From Pristionchus mayeri (lineage: Eukaryota > Nematoda > Chromadorea > Rhabditida > Neodiplogasteridae), in NCBI GenBank assembly GCA_036245805.1, contig BTRK01000005.1:4526001-4590000 (forward strand): DNA of 64,000 nucleotides, read 5' to 3'. The position numbers were made by a program, and so were the translations under genes. Positions 11,154-23,413 of the stretch are shown one piece after another. The notes under the pieces were generated by a model, which saw nothing but the letters and a program-made list of their open reading frames with translations, did no database searches and was not told the DNA's origin. Positions within the stretch are counted from its first letter, which is position 1. Every line of letters starts with the position of its first letter.

Positions 11154-13683
11154 TCAGGTTGGTCATCAAGTTTTGCGCGATTTTTACTAAAGTGCATTCT
11201 GGCATCTATCAGGTTGTAACATAAGTTTTGTCGCGTCCAATCTCTTATGCATTTTAACCTCAAAAATTCTTCGAATTAATTTAATCTCAATTTCGTTATT
11301 CATCATCAGTGAGGGCCTTCGTACTCTTTCTTACGCGCTTTACTTCAGTCCTGTCAAGGCAGTTGAGGAGGCACATTAGTTAGACAAAGTTGTACTGAGA
11401 TAAGGATTAGAAATCATTTTCACGCATCAGCTCTTCTTGAAAAGGATAAATTATGCCGATTTTGTGTGATTTGCGTAAAGTACTACATATGTGCATAATT
11501 TTGAACCACTCACGGATAATGACAAACGAAAATCGTTCTAGAAATGTAGACGAGTTTGTATAATGTGGATGGTTGGTGACGGTCGCGAAAACTTTCGCAA
11601 GCCGAATTTTCTTCTCAGTAGATATCCAGATCCAAATAGTGGTGGAATATATTTCACCCAAAGTGGTCAGTGTGCAGACAAAGTTTGGGGTAGATTGGGT
11701 TCTGTTGAGATAAGTGGCTCCATTCAGAACGATGGTATGTAAATTAAACTACTGAAATCGGCACTTTGTTCATATTCCTACCTCGCACACATGTTCAATA
11801 TCTGATTTGTTGTGTCCATCCGAACCATAAACCCTTCCCTTACTAGTATCTACTTGGGATAAGTTTGGAAATAAATAGCTTTTGAATGACAATCTTTAAT
11901 TCGAAACACCTAAACTTGCAAATTTTGGTAAAATTGTGCGCGAATTGAATTAATAAAAATTCAAATTTCCCACAAGTGGAGTGTTCTTTCTCTCACTTGT
12001 TTAATGATAAATTATACCTCCATGAGTGGTAATTGAACGCACTTATGTTAGTCACTGTTGTTGCAATTCTGGATTCAGAAGAGTTGGTCAAGTTGGCTAC
12101 GAATCAGCGGCTAGCCTTACACTCAGTGAAGTATATCTTTGGTTCCGCTCAACATAGCACCATATCTGGCGTATATTTTGAAAGAGCATTGACGGGGTAT
12201 ATTACCATGCTGTAGAAGTTTGTTTCATTATTCATCTCTGCGAACTAGCACCCGATCAAACGAATTAATAAAATCTGCACCAAATTTAAGTCAGTTCATA
12301 TTAATATTTTTCGCATTGCCAGCGTGCGCAGTTCAGCTCTACCCTATGGTTTGAATGTGCATGAACACCCCAAACATATACTAGGAGGTCAGGCATTGAT
12401 AATGTTTGAGAAGTATCCTTCATGGAAATATTGTGAACCTCCGAAATGCGACAAAACTTATGTTACAACCTAATACAATCGTTCGTTGTTGTCCAATCAA
12501 CTTAGATCTTTTAGTGATAGATAGGGGCTTTTATGCTCTCTTTAGAATACACTATCATAGATCTGTCCGATCAAGGAAAGGAATACGGCGATGCACCAAA
12601 CTTCATGTGGTTGATCAACGACCTGACTTTTCAAAGGATTTGCTTTTCATTTAGGACGGAGATAGGACCCAGTTTTAACCACATTAGTAAAGTATGATGG
12701 GAATATATCGTACTGGTGATGTTGAGACTGACCAGCCACAAAGAGCATATTAGAAATATGCGCGTAATCCGAATGTGGGTTTTACTGGCACTTGTCAAGA
12801 TAAGTTTTGGAGTATTATATCTATGCCGACAGTTCAAGAGATTTCAATTATTCATGATTGTGAACTACCTTTCTAGTACAAGTCACAATTCCCTTTGGGG
12901 GATAATGGAGCTCTCCATTCACGAACACGGTTCTTCGGATTGCAGGTGCCCAATTTAGAACATCGAAATACACACTTCAGGCTTTTTTGTGCTAGAGATG
13001 TGGTTTGAAGGGCGGTACTTTCCTATTAAAATTAACGAACAACCCTTGCCCTATCACTCACTATTTAGGAATATTGTGGATGTCGCTACTTTTTCTAGGG
13101 TGAGACGTGCTTGAAGACCCTCAATGTCAGTTTTTTTGACGTTTTCTTTGCAAAATAATTGAGATACAAATATCACTTTTTTAGATGAGAAAAGAAAGTG
13201 TGCTCTTAAATATTGATATAATAGAGAACCATGTACGTAGTGATTACAGCGCCCATTGGTAGAGGTCACCCGCGTCAATCCTCGAAGCAGGTGATTTGCT
13301 CGATAGAAATCTTATTTTTCTAAGTGCCCGTGTTTCATTGACCTCTACGAAGCCCATTTCCAATTCGGCAGATCTCTCTTTTTGAAACTAGGTAGTGTAC
13401 GCCTAGTGCTTTTTAATAAACGTTGTGAGTCTCCATCTAAAATTTTATCTGCGAAGTACAGCAACTTTAAATAAAATTTTATTTTTCTGAAAAATTCACA
13501 GTTACGCAGATCCTGATTTCTCGCATAGTAGAGATAATTGGAATATTTCAACTATATTTTTCTAAAGGTCGAACATGTCCCTATATAACATCATCAGGAC
13601 AATACGTGGCGATTTGAGCAAAAGAAAATATACGAACTCAAACTTGGGGTCCGAAATCGCGCAAAACTTTATGACCAACCTAA
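11154..13683. mobile_element. Mariner-like element inserted in the right arm of the foldback
   Basis: Ends TCAGGTTGGTCATCAAGTTT and the complement of TTAGGTTGGTCATAAAGTTT form inverted repeats, and TA is duplicated at both sides (11152-11153 and 13684-13685). The CAGGTTGG ends and TA target fit mariner. Without the inner insertion it would be about 1.26 kb, the usual mariner length. I could not recognise a transposase in any frame, so it is decayed or non-autonomous. Confidence 0.6.
11209..12473. mobile_element. Second mariner-like element nested inside the first
   Basis: Inverted ends TCAGGTTGTAACATAAGTTT and the complement of TTAGGTTGTAACATAAGTTT, flanked by TA. Length 1265 bp. Only short broken open frames occur inside, with no transposase motif seen. 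The nesting order is foldback first, then the outer element, then this one. Confidence 0.6.
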
Positions 13684-13883
13684 TACGTTAAGCACCCCCT
13701 GGTACTCCAAATACTGTACGATACTGTACAATTTTTGAAATTGCGCGCTACTAATCTTGGATCAGTCCCTTAGAGCGAATATGAATTTTTCGTTCCCTGG
13801 AGAGGACCTTTAACATCAAATTGCCACGATCATCGATTTTCCTACATAGGAGATAAATAAATTGGAGATCTTGCAGGTCCACA

Positions 13884-15968
13884 ATGGGCAGGATTAGAGT
13901 GATTCTGCTGATTTGCCCATTACTGGTTGCCCTCTCATGAGCGCTGAACTTGACCGAAGGAAACACCGTATTTTCGTATCCTTCTCGTTTCGCGTGAGTT
14001 TGAGCTACATATTATTGTTGACGTTTTCAAATAGGTGTGCAATACAAACACTGTCCCAGAATCACTAGGAAAGGCGCGGTTTCCTTCAGATTATTTTACC
14101 CGAAAACATAGCACACCCTCATTTCTCATCGCTTTTACCATCTGTTTCAGATTACCCCATTGCAATTCATCGGTTCCTGCAGTGACCTACTCGAAGTCGA
14201 ACAGAACTGGCGAACCTCAATTCTGGCATGGTGATATCGCCTTCATTCCGTGTCGTGAAGCTTGCAAGTTTTATTTTTATTTAAAATTATCGGGTTTAAA
14301 ATTGTATGCCGCTTCCATTCAAGAAGTACTTAGAAATTTATCCATGAAAGTATTTGTTTAGAGTACAGTAAACATATAAAATCAATATTGTTTCTCGGAT
14401 GATTACAATCGAGCGATTCTAGTCCAAGCATATCAAGCGTTCAAGCGTGGATTATGGCATAGGGATGGATTTTGTTCGAAGTTCCAGCATGCTGGAGGAG
14501 GTTTCTATTCATCTTCCGATGTTACACAGGCAGTAATTAGTCGCATTTCAGGGCACCGCTTCATGAAAACAACAGTACAGTTTGCGCTCACGATATTCAA
14601 CACAGCAAATAAATATGGCAATACGGGTATGTTCTGTACCGCTTATTCGATTATTGTTTCTTATTCCGGATAATTCCAGTGACTAGCAAAGAACTAATTA
14701 CTCATTTCGGAAAGCTTTTCGATTATGTTCGGTGTCTGAAACCTGACCCCACATCAGTTATGTTGTTCTTCGCTTCTAAAGAAGCAGTGCTCTCTGGTAA
14801 GTTTGTAAAGTGATTAAAATGTTTGGATTGGTAATTTCTTACTATCTACGGTTCATTAAAATTATTTGTAGATTCACTCTCGATAGTTCACAAGTCACTG
14901 TTCGAAAAGAATCCAGCGATCTACATGAAATACACACAGTGAGTGCCCAACCATCCTGACTTATTGATTAAAGAAGGAGTAAATGCAAACGCACGCCCGG
15001 TTGGAATATGTTTCACCTAGGGCCGCACTCTCTTCAACTCGCGTGCTATCTCGCCCCTTCCCTGAGCTTTCCCTGATCTGGCTCCCAGCCAATTAGCTAT
15101 AACTCTGTTCGGAATGGAGATATCAATGTGAAAATTTCGGAGCTTCTTATTGTTATGGAGCTCTAGGCAGTGCATACGATAGCTTCAAAAATTGAATTTT
15201 GAGCTTATTCCTCCTTTAACTGCACACTTCAGAAGCAAAGTCCTTCTGTACACACTAATGTTCGGAGAATTCAAGCATCTCTTAAGGAAGATCGTCATTA
15301 ACAGAAATTACCTTTACTACTTCGCTTTGCGTGTTTGTGGAAGGAAAAAGGTTAGATTTGCGCATCGAAGCCAATTGACTACCTCGGTTTGAATGTGATG
15401 ACGATTCTTATGAAGTCGGTGTACATTCCGTACAAATATAACGCATACACTTATCAAAACACTTTGCCATAAGTTGTCCATAATTGAAGGTCGCAGTAGA
15501 TGGCGATGTAGTGCCGGTAGATGTGTTTGAACGAGCGGATGCGAATGACCGAAGCTTTGTTGCCATGTTCTTGAACAACGACCGACACTTTTACACGAAG
15601 ATTCGTGAAAGAGTGAGTTAAATTTTCAAATATATTAGAGACTGACGGGGAGAGTAGATGACCTCATTATGTATAGAAAGTACACGGTTGCGATGAGGCT
15701 GACTCTTCCTTAGTTATCACGACACACTTGAGTCCGTTATTTTTTGTATTTTTCAGGTGGCTATCATCATGCAAGTCGCTGATGACTTTCTCAGCATTTT
15801 CGACGCATGCTTCCTGCACCGAGATCGTTCACAAAACGTGAGTATTTATGACATTTTTAATGGATTTTTGAATCACATATTTCCAACATTGCTTCACTGT
15901 ATTCATCATAATATGTGTTTCAGATAACTGATTGCATCGATGCGAATCTGTCCCGATTGGCCAAATAA
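13884..15968 (+). pseudogene. Family-1 copy C, probably inactive: stop in signal peptide and lost acceptor
   Basis: Ten exons: 13884-13993, 14151-14263, 14399-14500, 14552-14626, 14680-14796, 14872-14938, 15233-15330, ~15521-15612, 15757-15837 and 15924-15968; total 900 nt, so the frame would hold. Exon 1 reads MGRIRVILLICPLLVALS then TGA (13938-13940), then continues in family style (ALNLTEGNTVFSYPSRFA). Exon 2 (VTYSKSNRTGEPQFW) ends at a GC donor (GCAAGT). The acceptor of exon 3 reads CTCGG instead of an AG, although exon 3 itself is intact. A conserved Cys of exon 5 is Ser (FFASKEAVLS). Exons 4-10 are clean. Exon 8 could also start at 15492. A MITE sits in intron 6. Expression is doubtful. 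Confidence 0.65.
14968..15219. mobile_element. MITE of the TTAAAGAAGGAG family in intron 6 of copy C
   Basis: Begins TTAAAGAAGGAGTAAATG and ends with the inverted TCCTCCTTTAA. Internal phrases (TAACTCTGTTCGGAATGGAGAT, split here for length) resemble the copies at 8463 and 54403. Confidence 0.6.
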
Positions 15969-17365
15969 TCTGATTTTGATTTTAAATATTCTGCAGAAGA
16001 GAGAAGGAAATTCGTGCGTCATCAACAGATCATTTGAATTGTTCCGGCGTAAAACTGCTGAATTTCACCTTATTCCCAAATTTCGACCAACCATCGGATC
16101 TAGAGCAGAACAGCTTGTCAAAACGCATAATGTCCAAATAAGTCACAACCCATTCACTCCCATCATGTTCAAAACTCAAATACGTTGCAAAAATGCAATA
16201 AAAACATTGTTTCTCTCCGAACTCAAAAACAATTCTCTCTTAGGCACATCAAGTTGAGATGTTGTCCTTAGATGATTTTCCTGTGTTTGCGACGTAAACC
16301 CTGTGAATCCGTACATCATATGCGCATATGTGTGTCCTCATCTAATTCCGAACTCTAACGTTCGACGAGTTGATAAAAGGATCAAGACAATCACATGATC
16401 CGCGTTTGCGAAATTAATCATAGCATCGCCCTCAGGTCACGGAAATCGTTGCTGGAGGAGCAGATGGCGCTTGTATGTTTGAGTGATGATTTATGTGGAA
16501 GAATGCAGAAGGCCAATACAAAAAAGCATTGTGAGAGAATCTATTCCTTGTTAGTCGTCGCGAGCGGTCCCCCATTCATTTCTCTCTGATTTTGGAGTGA
16601 TTTCCCCTAATACCACTCGCTTCAGCTTTCGACTCATCAAGAAAGGAATCCCCATCCAAGCCGGAGTGGTCAACGTGTGATGCGTATGACCTACTAAGAT
16701 GTTTGGTTCTTCATAATCTAAGCTCAATCATCTGGTTGAAAGATTAATCAAGTCTGGAGGATTCGAGCAGAGAAGATTCTAGAACACGCAAGGCTTCGTT
16801 TACGACCTATAGTGAGATTCTATATATGCAATGCAATCCAACATCTCGCAAGCACACCGCAAATGACCATACTCAAATGAGAAGAACGACCTTTTCTGAC
16901 GCCACATCTTGATCTGCGCAAAGAAAGTGACAAAGGATAAATATTGTATTGTATTGCATTGTGAGAGACTATTCCGGATTAGCTACGGATGAACTGGAAA
17001 AGCAGTAGGGTCTTATGGTGAAAATGAAAATGAGATTCGAGAATTTAGACATGGCCAACAGCACATTGTGAATTGCCCACAACAAAGTAGCAATACACAC
17101 ATACTGAAGCTACTGAATCACTGTCACTTCGATATCATTCGACATGCCGCCCTTGAATGACCATATTGAATGACCTTTGGATATGAACCACTGACACTCT
17201 TCCCGGGCCTTGTCCTTATCAGTTTGTCACTCGTGCATTAGAGTTCATCTGTTACTACGTTGCTCGGTTGTCCTGGCATGACTCAATGACGCCCATCCAC
17301 ATGTACTTTTCGAAGAGAGTGAGCGAGATATGCATTGTTAACCATAACTTGCAGATCCACCCACC
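15969..17365. other. Intergenic between family-1 copies C and D
   Basis: No exon with coherent frame and splice sites was found. The last 200 bp before 17366 share phrases with the presumed promoter of copy C (AATGACCTTTGGAT, CTTATCAGTTTGTCACTCGT) and probably hold the promoter of copy D. GTATTGTATTGCATTG near 16945 is a short local repeat. Confidence 0.45.
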
Positions 17366-19201
17366 ATGGGATGGATCACAGTAGCTTTGGTGCTGATCCG
17401 CGTGATCTTTGATCTCTCAACAGCCGATCTCACTGCCCCGACCGATGGAAATAGCACCACATCTTCTTCTGCTTTCGGGTTAGTAGCATTTGCTTATTTT
17501 TGGAGTAATATGATGTTTTTTTAATCATCAATGCTGTATTATGCCAATGAAAAGTTGCGGACTGCAATCAGTTACAGAAAGATGGTGGCACATATTGATA
17601 AAACAATAGCTGAATAGTCCCAATCTCACCAACGATAACATATCTTTCAGAGTCAACTACTGTGGTGCATCATTGATTCCGAAAGTAACCTACTCGAAGA
17701 CGAACATGACGGGCGAACCTCAATTGTGGACTGACTTCATCGCGTTAATTCCCTGCCGATAGGCGTGTGCGTATGTTAAACGTTTTATTTATTCGGGTTT
17801 TGAAATTGTAAATATCAGGATATACTTCTCATGCTAGCACCCAATGTAGAACAATTCTCATTAAAAAAATACGCTCAATGAAAATCTGACTGAAAATATG
17901 TCGCTTGAAATCTGAATGAAAATGTACAGTGTGAATTGGGTAGTGAATGAACATATCTCCGTGCACTTGCTCGTATGCTTTAAGTTCAACTAAAGAATCG
18001 ATTTGAATTTTTGAATTAAAAAAATACATTATCGAAATAAATTGTGTGAAAGATACCTAAAACATTTGGTTCAGATAATTACAATATAGCAATACTAACA
18101 CAAGCTTATGCTAGTTTCAAGAAAGGATTATGGGAAAGAGATGGATTTTCTTCGAAACTCCTACATGAGGGGGAAGGTGAGAAAGGGAATGCCTAATATA
18201 ATCAAATTCATTATAGAATATCGATTCATGAAAACGACTACCAAGTTTGCTCTCACTATTGCAAATTCTTCGAAAGGTAGTGGTAATAAATAGTATTTTG
18301 CATTTCATGTGACAAGTTCAGTTACAAGCAATGAGCTGATAGATACTTTCGGGAAGCATTTCGACTACGTCAGATGCCTGAAAATAGATCCGTCATCATT
18401 GATGGTGTTCTTCGCTTGTGAAGAAGCAGTGCTCTCTGGTTAGTTTGGTTGCAAAGTGTGATCGCGAATATCTGATAAAAGTTGTCATTAGGCAACTTGA
18501 AACCTTAATTTCAACAACGGTTTTAATATAATATATAAATTGCAACATGTTACAGATTCACTGACTCTGACTCACAAATACTACTTGGGAGACGAGCCTG
18601 CGCGCTACATGAAATACATCCAGTAAGTTTGGGTTTTATCCAGACGAAAAAAATATACTTCAGAAGCAAAATGCTCGTTTACGCTCTTGTGTTTAGCGAA
18701 TATAAGCACATTCTGAAAAAGATCTTCAGCAACAGAAGCAGCCTTGAAGCAGCATATTTCGTGAGTTTGACCATACCAGTCCATCTATATCGCAATCCGT
18801 TGCAGCACAATCTTATTGCAAGCGCTGATGCCAATGATCGAGGGGCTGTCGTATTTTTCCTGAATAATGACCGGTCATTTTACAAGAAGCTCCGTGAAAG
18901 AGTGCGTCATTTCTAATATATTCACGTTAAGCAAAATACAAACACATATTAACTTACGTTAATCCTTTCTCATACAGATCATTACAGATTTATGGCATAC
19001 TACAAACTCCGGATGATTTTCTTATCATTTTCGATAACTGTATTATGAGAAAAAAGATGGAACAGTGAGATTTTAGTGAAGTAAGTGTATTATTGTTTAC
19101 TTGAGATTGACGATTGCATCGACTCAAATCTGTCACGTCTCGCCGAGCGTTCCGAAGAAGAGCGATGGAAATTAATGAAAAATCAGCGAAAAATCTTTTG
19201 A
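17366..19201 (+). pseudogene. Family-1 copy D, probably inactive: nonsense codon in exon 2
   Basis: Exons: 17366-17478, 17651-17766, 18075-18176, 18217-18282, 18322-18438, 18556-18622, 18664-18760, 18806-18901, 18988-19064 and 19106-19201. Exon 1 is a signal peptide (MGWITVALVLIRVIFDLSTA). Exon 2 carries VTYSKTNMTGEPQLW and reaches PCR, then TAG at 17760-17762, where the other copies have Glu before Ala. Exon 9 is 77 nt where a multiple of 3 is expected and its CA-GTGAGA donor leaves the wrong phase for exon 10 (IDDCIDSNLSRLAERSEEER). Exons 3-8 are in frame (FGKHFDYVRCLK, EPARYMKYIQ, SKMLVYALVFSEYKH, FFLNNDRSFYKKLRER). It is closest to copy C, so C and D look like a tandem pair. Confidence 0.65.
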
Positions 19202-19691
19202 CTCATAAATCGCAAAACCACAAAACAGAAGTTTGTCCGTTATCCGTACTCTATTTTTAATAGTCCCTTTCTCATCTTTGCATTTTTTTATATTTGGATA
19301 ATCGTAGGCAATTGAAAATCAATCAAATTTGGCATCCGAATAACATAAATAAATGTAATAATTGGTTAATATTTTTCTGGGAATGTGTTGTTTACCGACA
19401 TGACACTTTTGCTATTAATTTCAAACATCTACAATAACGTGGTGAAACAACGGCCAATTCGGTTTCCATGATATGCGCACATACCGCTGAAACTGTGATA
19501 GATCCAGACACCCACCTGATACTCACGTGTTTGCGGGAACGATTGTGACCACAAAGCCAGCCACAGAAAACGCGACCATGGAACCCTCTTTATCTCGCGT
19601 CAATCATACTAGTCACGCTGCCTTCAAAAGCTCAACGCTGCAGCATCGATTACCACTCTTCTGGACACCTACCCTCTCTCCCCGATAGATC
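19202..19691. other. Intergenic; promoter of the first EGF-like gene expected
   Basis: No coding signal seen. The stretch just before 19692 contains CTCTTTATCTCGCG and a pyrimidine-rich CTACCCTCTCTCCCCG, but no clear TATA box. Confidence 0.4.
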
Positions 19692-21115
19692 ATGGTAGGT
19701 CACACTTGAGATTTTAACATTCCAAATCCATTTTAACAATGAAAAACTAAATAATTTATTTATAGAAGACCATCTTCTTCCTCATCGCCGGCTCACTTCT
19801 CCTCCTCGCCTTTTGTGAGTTGTTCCTCATTTTTGTGAACTTTCAGAGAGCTGGGCTCTGCTCAGCTGTTGCTTTTTACTAGAATAATGTTCGTTATTTC
19901 GCCCGGAAAAGCAGAAAATGCGCTATTTTCCTATAGTGTTACAAGCAAACTTTTTGGTGATCTTTTCAGATTATTATTGCATATTATTATTTATTATTAT
20001 AGATTATTATTATTATTGAATTATTGCAGGCTCGCCGAAGAAGCACGACGTCGTCAAGGACAACACCCCCGTCATTCCGAACGTACGGTATATTTTGATC
20101 GTACGTTCAATTATTTTGAATCAAAGCCACTCTTGAGCCCCGGTATGAGTTGTGAATGGATGGCGTGAAAGAGCACATTTAATCTGTCGAGAGTCAAAGC
20201 GATCGATAATCAATATTCCCTTTGCAGTGGGGCTGCCTGAACAACGGCAAGTGGGACACGGATACCGAGTCCTGCACCTGCATCTCCAAGGCCTACAGCG
20301 GAGACCGCTGCGAAAAGTGTCAGTTGCTTAATTATAAAATATGATTTGCGGGCAACGCACATATAGTTTCAAGATTGGAATTGTCCTTACTCTTCTGATT
20401 TCAGTCAAGCGCGTCCGCTGTGGTGGAGAGTGGGGCCTCTGCTCCGAGGAGGTGAGCATTTGGTCTGTCCTAAGTAGTGATGGATTGATTCACCGGGACT
20501 GGGCCTAATGAGAACAATTGCATTACGCCCCTTGACATATCAACTACGGCATTACGGAATAGTTCTCATCCGACCTAGTCCTAATTGACCTCTTGATGCC
20601 GCGTTTTCTATCGTCGATCAGATCGATGAGAGAACACACAGTGCCGTTTCGTGTGAATCCATCCCTTCGAATTTATGTATCTTCCCTATTTCAATGCATG
20701 TCTCAAATGCAAATTAATGTCGGGGAAGTCCTGAAATGTGAATTATCATTTCCATTTCAGGACTTCCCCGATCTCCGCGTCTATTGCCAGTATCACAACT
20801 GGCAGTGCAACTGGCGACTGTGAGTTCATTCTTCCAACTTTCTTCATTTCTTACTACATGCATATCTGAGTTTTCTCAACCAAAATGGTTATCAATTGAG
20901 CAAATAATATCAGTAAACATCCTATTTTCAGGGAGGCGGGAGGCGCTCGCGACGACTGCCTCGGCTACTGCCTCCCAATGGTGAAGATCAACTGGGAGGA
21001 GAAGTACCATGTGAGCACGTTTTTTTTCAAAAATAATAGCAACTGCAAAACAACACGAAATGCAACCTATTAATATTATGCCTTGCAGGCCCTCCCTCCT
21101 CCCAGTCGCCAGTGA
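19692..21115 (+). CDS. EGF-like plus six-cysteine secreted protein, 135 aa
   Basis: Eight exons: 19692-19694, 19766-19814, 20030-20082, 20228-20318, 20405-20451, 20761-20819, 20932-21010 and 21089-21115; total 408 nt. The first exon is only the ATG. Next comes a signal peptide (KTIFFLIAGSLLLLAF), a charged linker, an EGF-like segment (WGCLNNGKWDTDTE, SCTCISKAYSGDRCEK) with the C-x-C and G-x-x-C spacing of EGF repeats, and a second module with six Cys: RCGGEWGLC, VYCQYHNWQC, DDCLGYCLP. The gene at 22308 has the same order, so the two are tandem duplicates. The C-terminal half resembles the family-2 module. Probably an extracellular ligand or matrix/defence peptide; function not shown. Confidence 0.75.
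20487..20590. mobile_element. Short MITE with ends like GGYCTAATGAGAAC
   Basis: ACTGGGCCTAATGAGAAC and GTTCTCATCCGACCTAGTCC are inverted copies about 100 bp apart in an intron of the EGF-like gene. The element at 36357-36515 has the same type of end. Confidence 0.4.
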
Positions 21116-22307
21116 GCCTGCCAGCCGGCTCGCTCCCTCCTCGCCTCGCCTCTCATCGATCGACTCTCTTCCAGCTTTCCCTCTCTTCACCCCTCACTGT
21201 CCGTTCCCTCGATGGACACCGTCCCAGTATCCCTCGCCCCCTTCGTTCGTGTAGTTCCCTCGATTCTTCGATCCTCATCCATTTCCTGACCCATTCGATC
21301 TGTGTTTGTAATGGAGCATTCCCCCCCTCGATTCTCTTCACTCCGATCGATATATGATGTGCTGTTAGGCAAGTATGAATCGCCCTCCTCGCTTTTCCGT
21401 TCTAATTTAGTCTCTTGAGCACTGAGACATCGGTTTTTCCTCCCATCGTCAATCATTTCAATCGTTGATAAACACGCTGCAATCATGACAAGTGGATCAA
21501 GTTTTTGGTGGAAGAATGAATGGGGGACGATGTATGGCAAGTCACGGGACTGATAGACTGGACAGTGATGAGAGGAGGGTCAAATTTTGTTACACACTTG
21601 ACCTCAAAATCCGACGAATGATCTCTGCATTAGTCGCAGTCTCTAGATTGGTTGAACGGTGAGAGAAGAAATTAGGACACGAAGTGCTGCGTTTTCAAGT
21701 AATGTAGAAGAATGAATTCAATAATGCAACTATCATAATATTCTGAGTCTTTGATCTTTCTTCGTCTTCCATACTAAAAATTACAGATTGTCTGCGCTCA
21801 AGCCCAGAGAATTTGCCGATCAATGGTGCAATTTCCATGCTTGTCTGAAATCTTGAGTGAAAGGCCAGTTTATCTTATCGGATTTACGAGATCAAAATAG
21901 CATTGTTGCACAATCATGACGCACGAACAGAATGACTCCAAACTCCGAAGGTCAATTTGAGTACTGCAATCGCAATTTGCAGGCTCTGCTCGATAAAGAT
22001 AGCTTGCCCCTCATTCACGGCTTTTGACGAGAATGGATATGACATGATTAATCTCAGATCAGTTCACTTGTGGCTGTCCGTCATCTGATCCTATCACATG
22101 GTACACTATCACTTTGCACGAAATGCATCTCTTCATTATGCGTAGTATCTCAATCGCCAACTGGTAAGATACAACGTTGAATGAAGAGAGACGCGAAGCC
22201 ACCCCTAAGCAGAACCCTTTGATTCACCGGGTGCCAATCATCGCAGCTCGACGACGATAAGCAGGGACTTTGGTGTGGATTCTTCCCATTCGAGCACCCA
22301 GCCCGTC
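21116..22307. other. Intergenic between the two EGF-like genes
   Basis: The first 250 bp are rich in TCTCCC/TCGCC runs and give spurious open frames on both strands. No gene is supported. The promoter of the second EGF-like gene should lie near 22200-22300. Confidence 0.45.
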
Positions 22308-23413
22308 ATGGTATGTCACATTGTTGCATATTACCTTACATTTTTCCCGAAATATTTTGTCATTAATTTTAGAAACTTCTAAAATATACTTTCCAGAGAG
22401 TGCTTCTCTCCGTCTTGATTGCCGCAGTTATTTGCTCTGGTAAACATTTTTATTGCAAATTTCACTTCAAAAATTATTATTTTTTAATAAAGATATTTTA
22501 GGCGACCACAAGCACCCCGCCTCCGTCTCCAGTGAAAGTGAGGAGGAGCCCCGCCTAAGCAACGGGGTAAGACTGATAATTACAACCAGTTGAAACAACA
22601 CTTTTATTTTATATCTGAAGGAAATGAAGGAGTGCTTAACAGCCCTTTTCGAAAATTTTCATGAATATGGTAACTGGAATACGATCACTCGATTTCAGGG
22701 ACAGAAGCCGTGCCTCAACTGGGGCTACATGTACCTGGGGCGATGCAAGTGCCCGCATGCGGCATTCTCGGGCGACTACTGTGAGAAGTGTGAGTGATTT
22801 ACCTTTCCGATCGTCTCCGACTTTTTTGCTACCAGCTCCTAGACTGCTTTCCATTGATGGAGGAGATTTTCAGTTCCGAAAATTGAACCAAATATTTTTT
22901 CAATAATTGTTTTTGTTCACAATCAATATAATCAATAATTGCGAAATTCGCAGACCCGAAGCGCAAGTGCGGAGGTGAGTTCGGTCCGTGCTGGCAGAAG
23001 GACGGCCCGGCCTACTGCATGTTCTCTGATCTCTACTGCAGAGATCTGGAGTAAGTTCAACAGTCATTTATCAAATACGCATAACTTGTCAAGAAATCAC
23101 ACCTCCATTCGACGTGTTCTACCGCCGAGAGGACAGGTTGAGATCATACATAATAATGACCCGTTTCCTGTCATCCCATTCAAATTATCGATCTGATTAG
23201 AAAGAAGAAAACAAAAAAAACTCTGGATCTATGTGAGAACACGATTAGATAAACCGCGAAGGAAGCTGTTGTCCTCAAAATCTTTGGATTCGTATGAGTA
23301 TACAGTGAAGACATTTATTTTCCAGCTCCAACTTCTACCCCGGCTCTCCCTGCAGAGGCTACTGCCTGCCCATCCAGCAGGTCGACTGGTTGGAGGGCCC
23401 CGTGCACATCTGA
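22308..23413 (+). CDS. EGF-like plus six-cysteine secreted protein, 128 aa (tandem paralogue)
   Basis: Six exons: 22308-22310 (ATG only), 22397-22439, 22502-22566, 22699-22789, 22954-23050 and 23326-23413; total 387 nt. Signal peptide RVLLSVLIAAVICS, then a Glu/Ser-rich linker (SSESEEEPRLS). The EGF-like segment is KPCLNWGYMYLGRCKCPHA and FSGDYCEK. The six-Cys module is KCGGEFGPC, AYCMFSDLYC, SPCRGYCLPIQQ. The single-codon first exon and the phase-1 intron after CEK match the neighbour at 19692. Exons 5 and 6 are fused relative to the neighbour (one intron fewer). A broken inverted copy of its last two exons and the intron between them lies at 33060-33484. Confidence 0.75.

Larger units (their letters stand above)
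9969..13813. mobile_element. Large foldback (family FB1), right arm split by nested mariner-length insertions
   Basis: The left arm starts at TTAAAGGTCCTCTCCAGGGA (about 9969-10640). The right arm returns at about 10655-11153 and, after an insertion, 13684-13813, ending in the complement (GAGGACCTTTAA). The arms contain many GTACCGTA/TACGGTAC-type phrases and the doubled phrase CCCAGTTCCTTGGGTCAGAT. The element at 26706-28070 belongs to the same family. No transposase was recognised. Confidence 0.7.

Noticed and set aside
11154..13683. Transposase gene within the nested mariner-like elements
   Set aside because: I checked the frames for mariner motifs (DNARPH, YSPDLAP) and found none.
21060..21540. 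Overlapping open frames on both strands, Ser/Pro-rich or Glu/Arg-rich
   Set aside because: Low-complexity TCTCCC sequence after the EGF-like gene; no splice context, no partner exons.
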